Assembly (NCBI GenBank): GCA_950071955.1
Contig: CATMOC010000117.1
Span: 1-9,102 of the forward strand
Reading direction: 5' to 3'
DNA length: 9,102 bases
DNA from: an uncultured Mesorhizobium sp.
Lineage (GTDB): Bacteria > Pseudomonadota > Alphaproteobacteria > Rhizobiales > Rhizobiaceae
Shown piece after piece: positions 8,075 through 9,102 of the stretch. Made by a program: the position numbers and the translations under genes. Within the stretch, counting starts at the first letter, position 1, and each line of letters opens with the position of its first letter. Under the pieces are notes generated by a model that ran no database searches, was not told where the DNA came from, and saw only the letters and a program-made list of their open reading frames with translations.

Positions 8075-9102
8075 CTACCGGCCGCAGACGAGCCTGTCGA
8101 AATGCCCGCGCACGCGGCGCGCCGTCTCCGCGATGTGGGCCTCCAACACCTTGAGATCGGGCAGGTCGGTGTTGCGCAGGAGCAAGTCCGCCAGCCCCGG
8201 CGGCATGTCGTCCGGATCGATGTCGCCGGTGAGGCACAGGCGCGAGACCTGCGCGAGCCCGGTGAAGAGGCGGTAGGCCGACGAAAGCTCGTCCCTCGCC
8301 TGCCGGTCGCAGAAGCGATCGGTCAGGTGCGACAGCGCCTCCGCGGTCGAGGTGGCGCGGTTTTCGCCGTCGACCTGACCGAGCAGCGCCGCCGTCTGGG
8401 CGATGAATTCCAGGTCGATCAGCCCGCCGGGAATGAGCTTCAGATCCCAGACGTCGCGCGGCGGCTTGTCGGTCTCGATCAGCGTGCGCATCTCGCAGGC
8501 ATCGTGCCGGACCTTGGCCGCATCGTGCGGAGCGGCGATGATCTTCGCGATCTCGCCAGCCACTTCGCCCGCGAGCGCCGCGTCGCCCGCCACCACGCGG
8601 GCCCGCGTCAGAGCCATGTGTTCCCAGGTCCAAGCCTCCGACCGCTGGTACTTGCGGAAAGCCTCCAGATGCGTCGCGACCGGTCCCTTGTTGCCCGAAG
8701 GCCGCAGGCGCAGGTCGATCTCGTATAGAACTCCCTCCGCCGTCGGAGCGGATACCGCCGCGATGAGACGCTGCGTCAGCCGCGCGTAGTATTGCGAAGG
8801 TGCCAGCGGTCTTGCTCCGTCCGACCCGTCGGCATCGGCGGGATGGTCGTAGAGCAGGATCATGTCGACGTCCGAACCGGCGGTCAGTTCCCGGCTGCCG
8901 AGCTTTCCCATGCCGAGGATCACCGCCCGCCCGCCCGCGACGGTGCCGTGGCGGCGCGCAAACTCCTGCCGCACCGCGTCGAAAGCGGCCCCGATGGTCA
9001 GGTCGGCGAGGTCCGAGAAGGCCTTGCCGGCGCGGGTCGCGTCGATCGCGCCGGTCAGGAGCCGGATGCCGATGAGGAACTTCTGCTCGAGCGCGAAGAT
9101 GC
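8075..9102 (-). CDS. glnE: Bifunctional glutamine synthetase adenylyltransferase/adenylyl-removing enzyme, C-terminal part (runs off right edge)
   Basis: GlnE adenylylates glutamine synthetase when nitrogen is plentiful and removes AMP when it is scarce, under PII control. About 341 residues of the C-terminal adenylyltransferase half are visible; the family is usually about 950-1000 residues, so roughly two thirds lie beyond the right edge. The frame is open to the edge and reads FLIGIRLLTGAID near the right end, so the internal GTG at 8974 is not the start. The nucleotidyltransferase motif GMGKLGSRELTAGSDVDMI, with its paired metal-binding aspartates, is followed by DLRLRPSGNKGP, FRKYQRSEAWTWEHMALTRARV and LKLIPGGLIDLEF, all strong GlnE signatures. 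The stop is TAG at 8075-8077. It is convergent with the kinase gene, with 21 bp between the two stops. Confidence 0.96.
   Translation of the reverse strand, partial: IFALEQKFLIGIRLLTGAIDATRAGKAFSDLADLTIGAAFDAVRQEFARRHGTVAGGRAVILGMGKLGSRELTAGSDVDMILLYDHPADADGSDGARPLAPSQYYARLTQRLIAAVSAPTAEGVLYEIDLRLRPSGNKGPVATHLEAFRKYQRSEAWTWEHMALTRARVVAGDAALAGEVAGEIAKIIAAPHDAAKVRHDACEMRTLIETDKPPRDVWDLKLIPGGLIDLEFIAQTAALLGQVDGENRATSTAEALSHLTDRFCDRQARDELSSAYRLFTGLAQVSRLCLTGDIDPDDMPPGLADLLLRNTDLPDLKVLEAHIAETARRVRGHFDRLVCGR

Noticed and set aside
8059..8081. Possible bidirectional terminator between the kinase and glnE (CCGGCGGG versus CCTACCGG)
   Set aside because: The stem has two adjacent mismatches, overlaps the glnE stop codon and has no T-tract on either strand.
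8972..8974. GTG at 8974 as the glnE start
   Set aside because: The frame stays open with GlnE-like sequence to the window edge, so this is an internal codon of a gene cut by the right boundary.

Overview
The window is about 9.1 kb of GC-rich chromosomal DNA from an alphaproteobacterium, most likely order Hyphomicrobiales (Rhizobiales), in the Mesorhizobium/Phyllobacterium/Rhizobium neighbourhood. This rests on codon use, a PleC/DivJ-type histidine kinase, a glnE typical of rhizobia, and four GANTC sites (the CcrM methylation motif of alphaproteobacteria) upstream of the kinase. I see no tRNA, rRNA, CRISPR array, insertion sequence, prophage or attachment site. The region reads as ordinary core genome.

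Layout. Bases 1-486 (minus) are the N-terminal half of a DMT/EamA-family membrane transporter running off the left edge. Bases 492-2798 (minus) encode a complete molybdopterin-binding large subunit of the xanthine dehydrogenase/CO dehydrogenase family, with the form II AYRGAGR motif. The transporter follows it with a 5-bp gap or a 4-bp overlap, so the two are very likely co-transcribed. Bases 2799-2940 are a 142-bp divergent intergenic region with three short inverted repeats. Bases 2941-5586 (plus) encode a complete aminopeptidase N (pepN). Bases 5587-5728 are a second 142-bp intergenic region, with three inverted repeats and the GANTC cluster. Bases 5729-8053 (plus) encode a membrane-bound histidine kinase with two PAS domains, probably PleC. 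Bases 8075-9102 (minus) are the C-terminal third of glnE, the glutamine synthetase adenylyltransferase, convergent with the kinase and running off the right edge.

How the parts relate. The left pair is a putative molybdenum hydroxylase subunit plus a permease, with no visible FAD or 2Fe-2S subunit genes. pepN and the kinase point the same way but are separated by structured DNA, so the kinase probably has its own promoter. The most interesting signal is four GANTC sites within 51 bp just upstream of a PleC-like cell-cycle kinase, against about seven found by eye in the rest of the window. This suggests timing by DNA methylation (CcrM/GcrA). I found no convincing undescribed multi-gene system.
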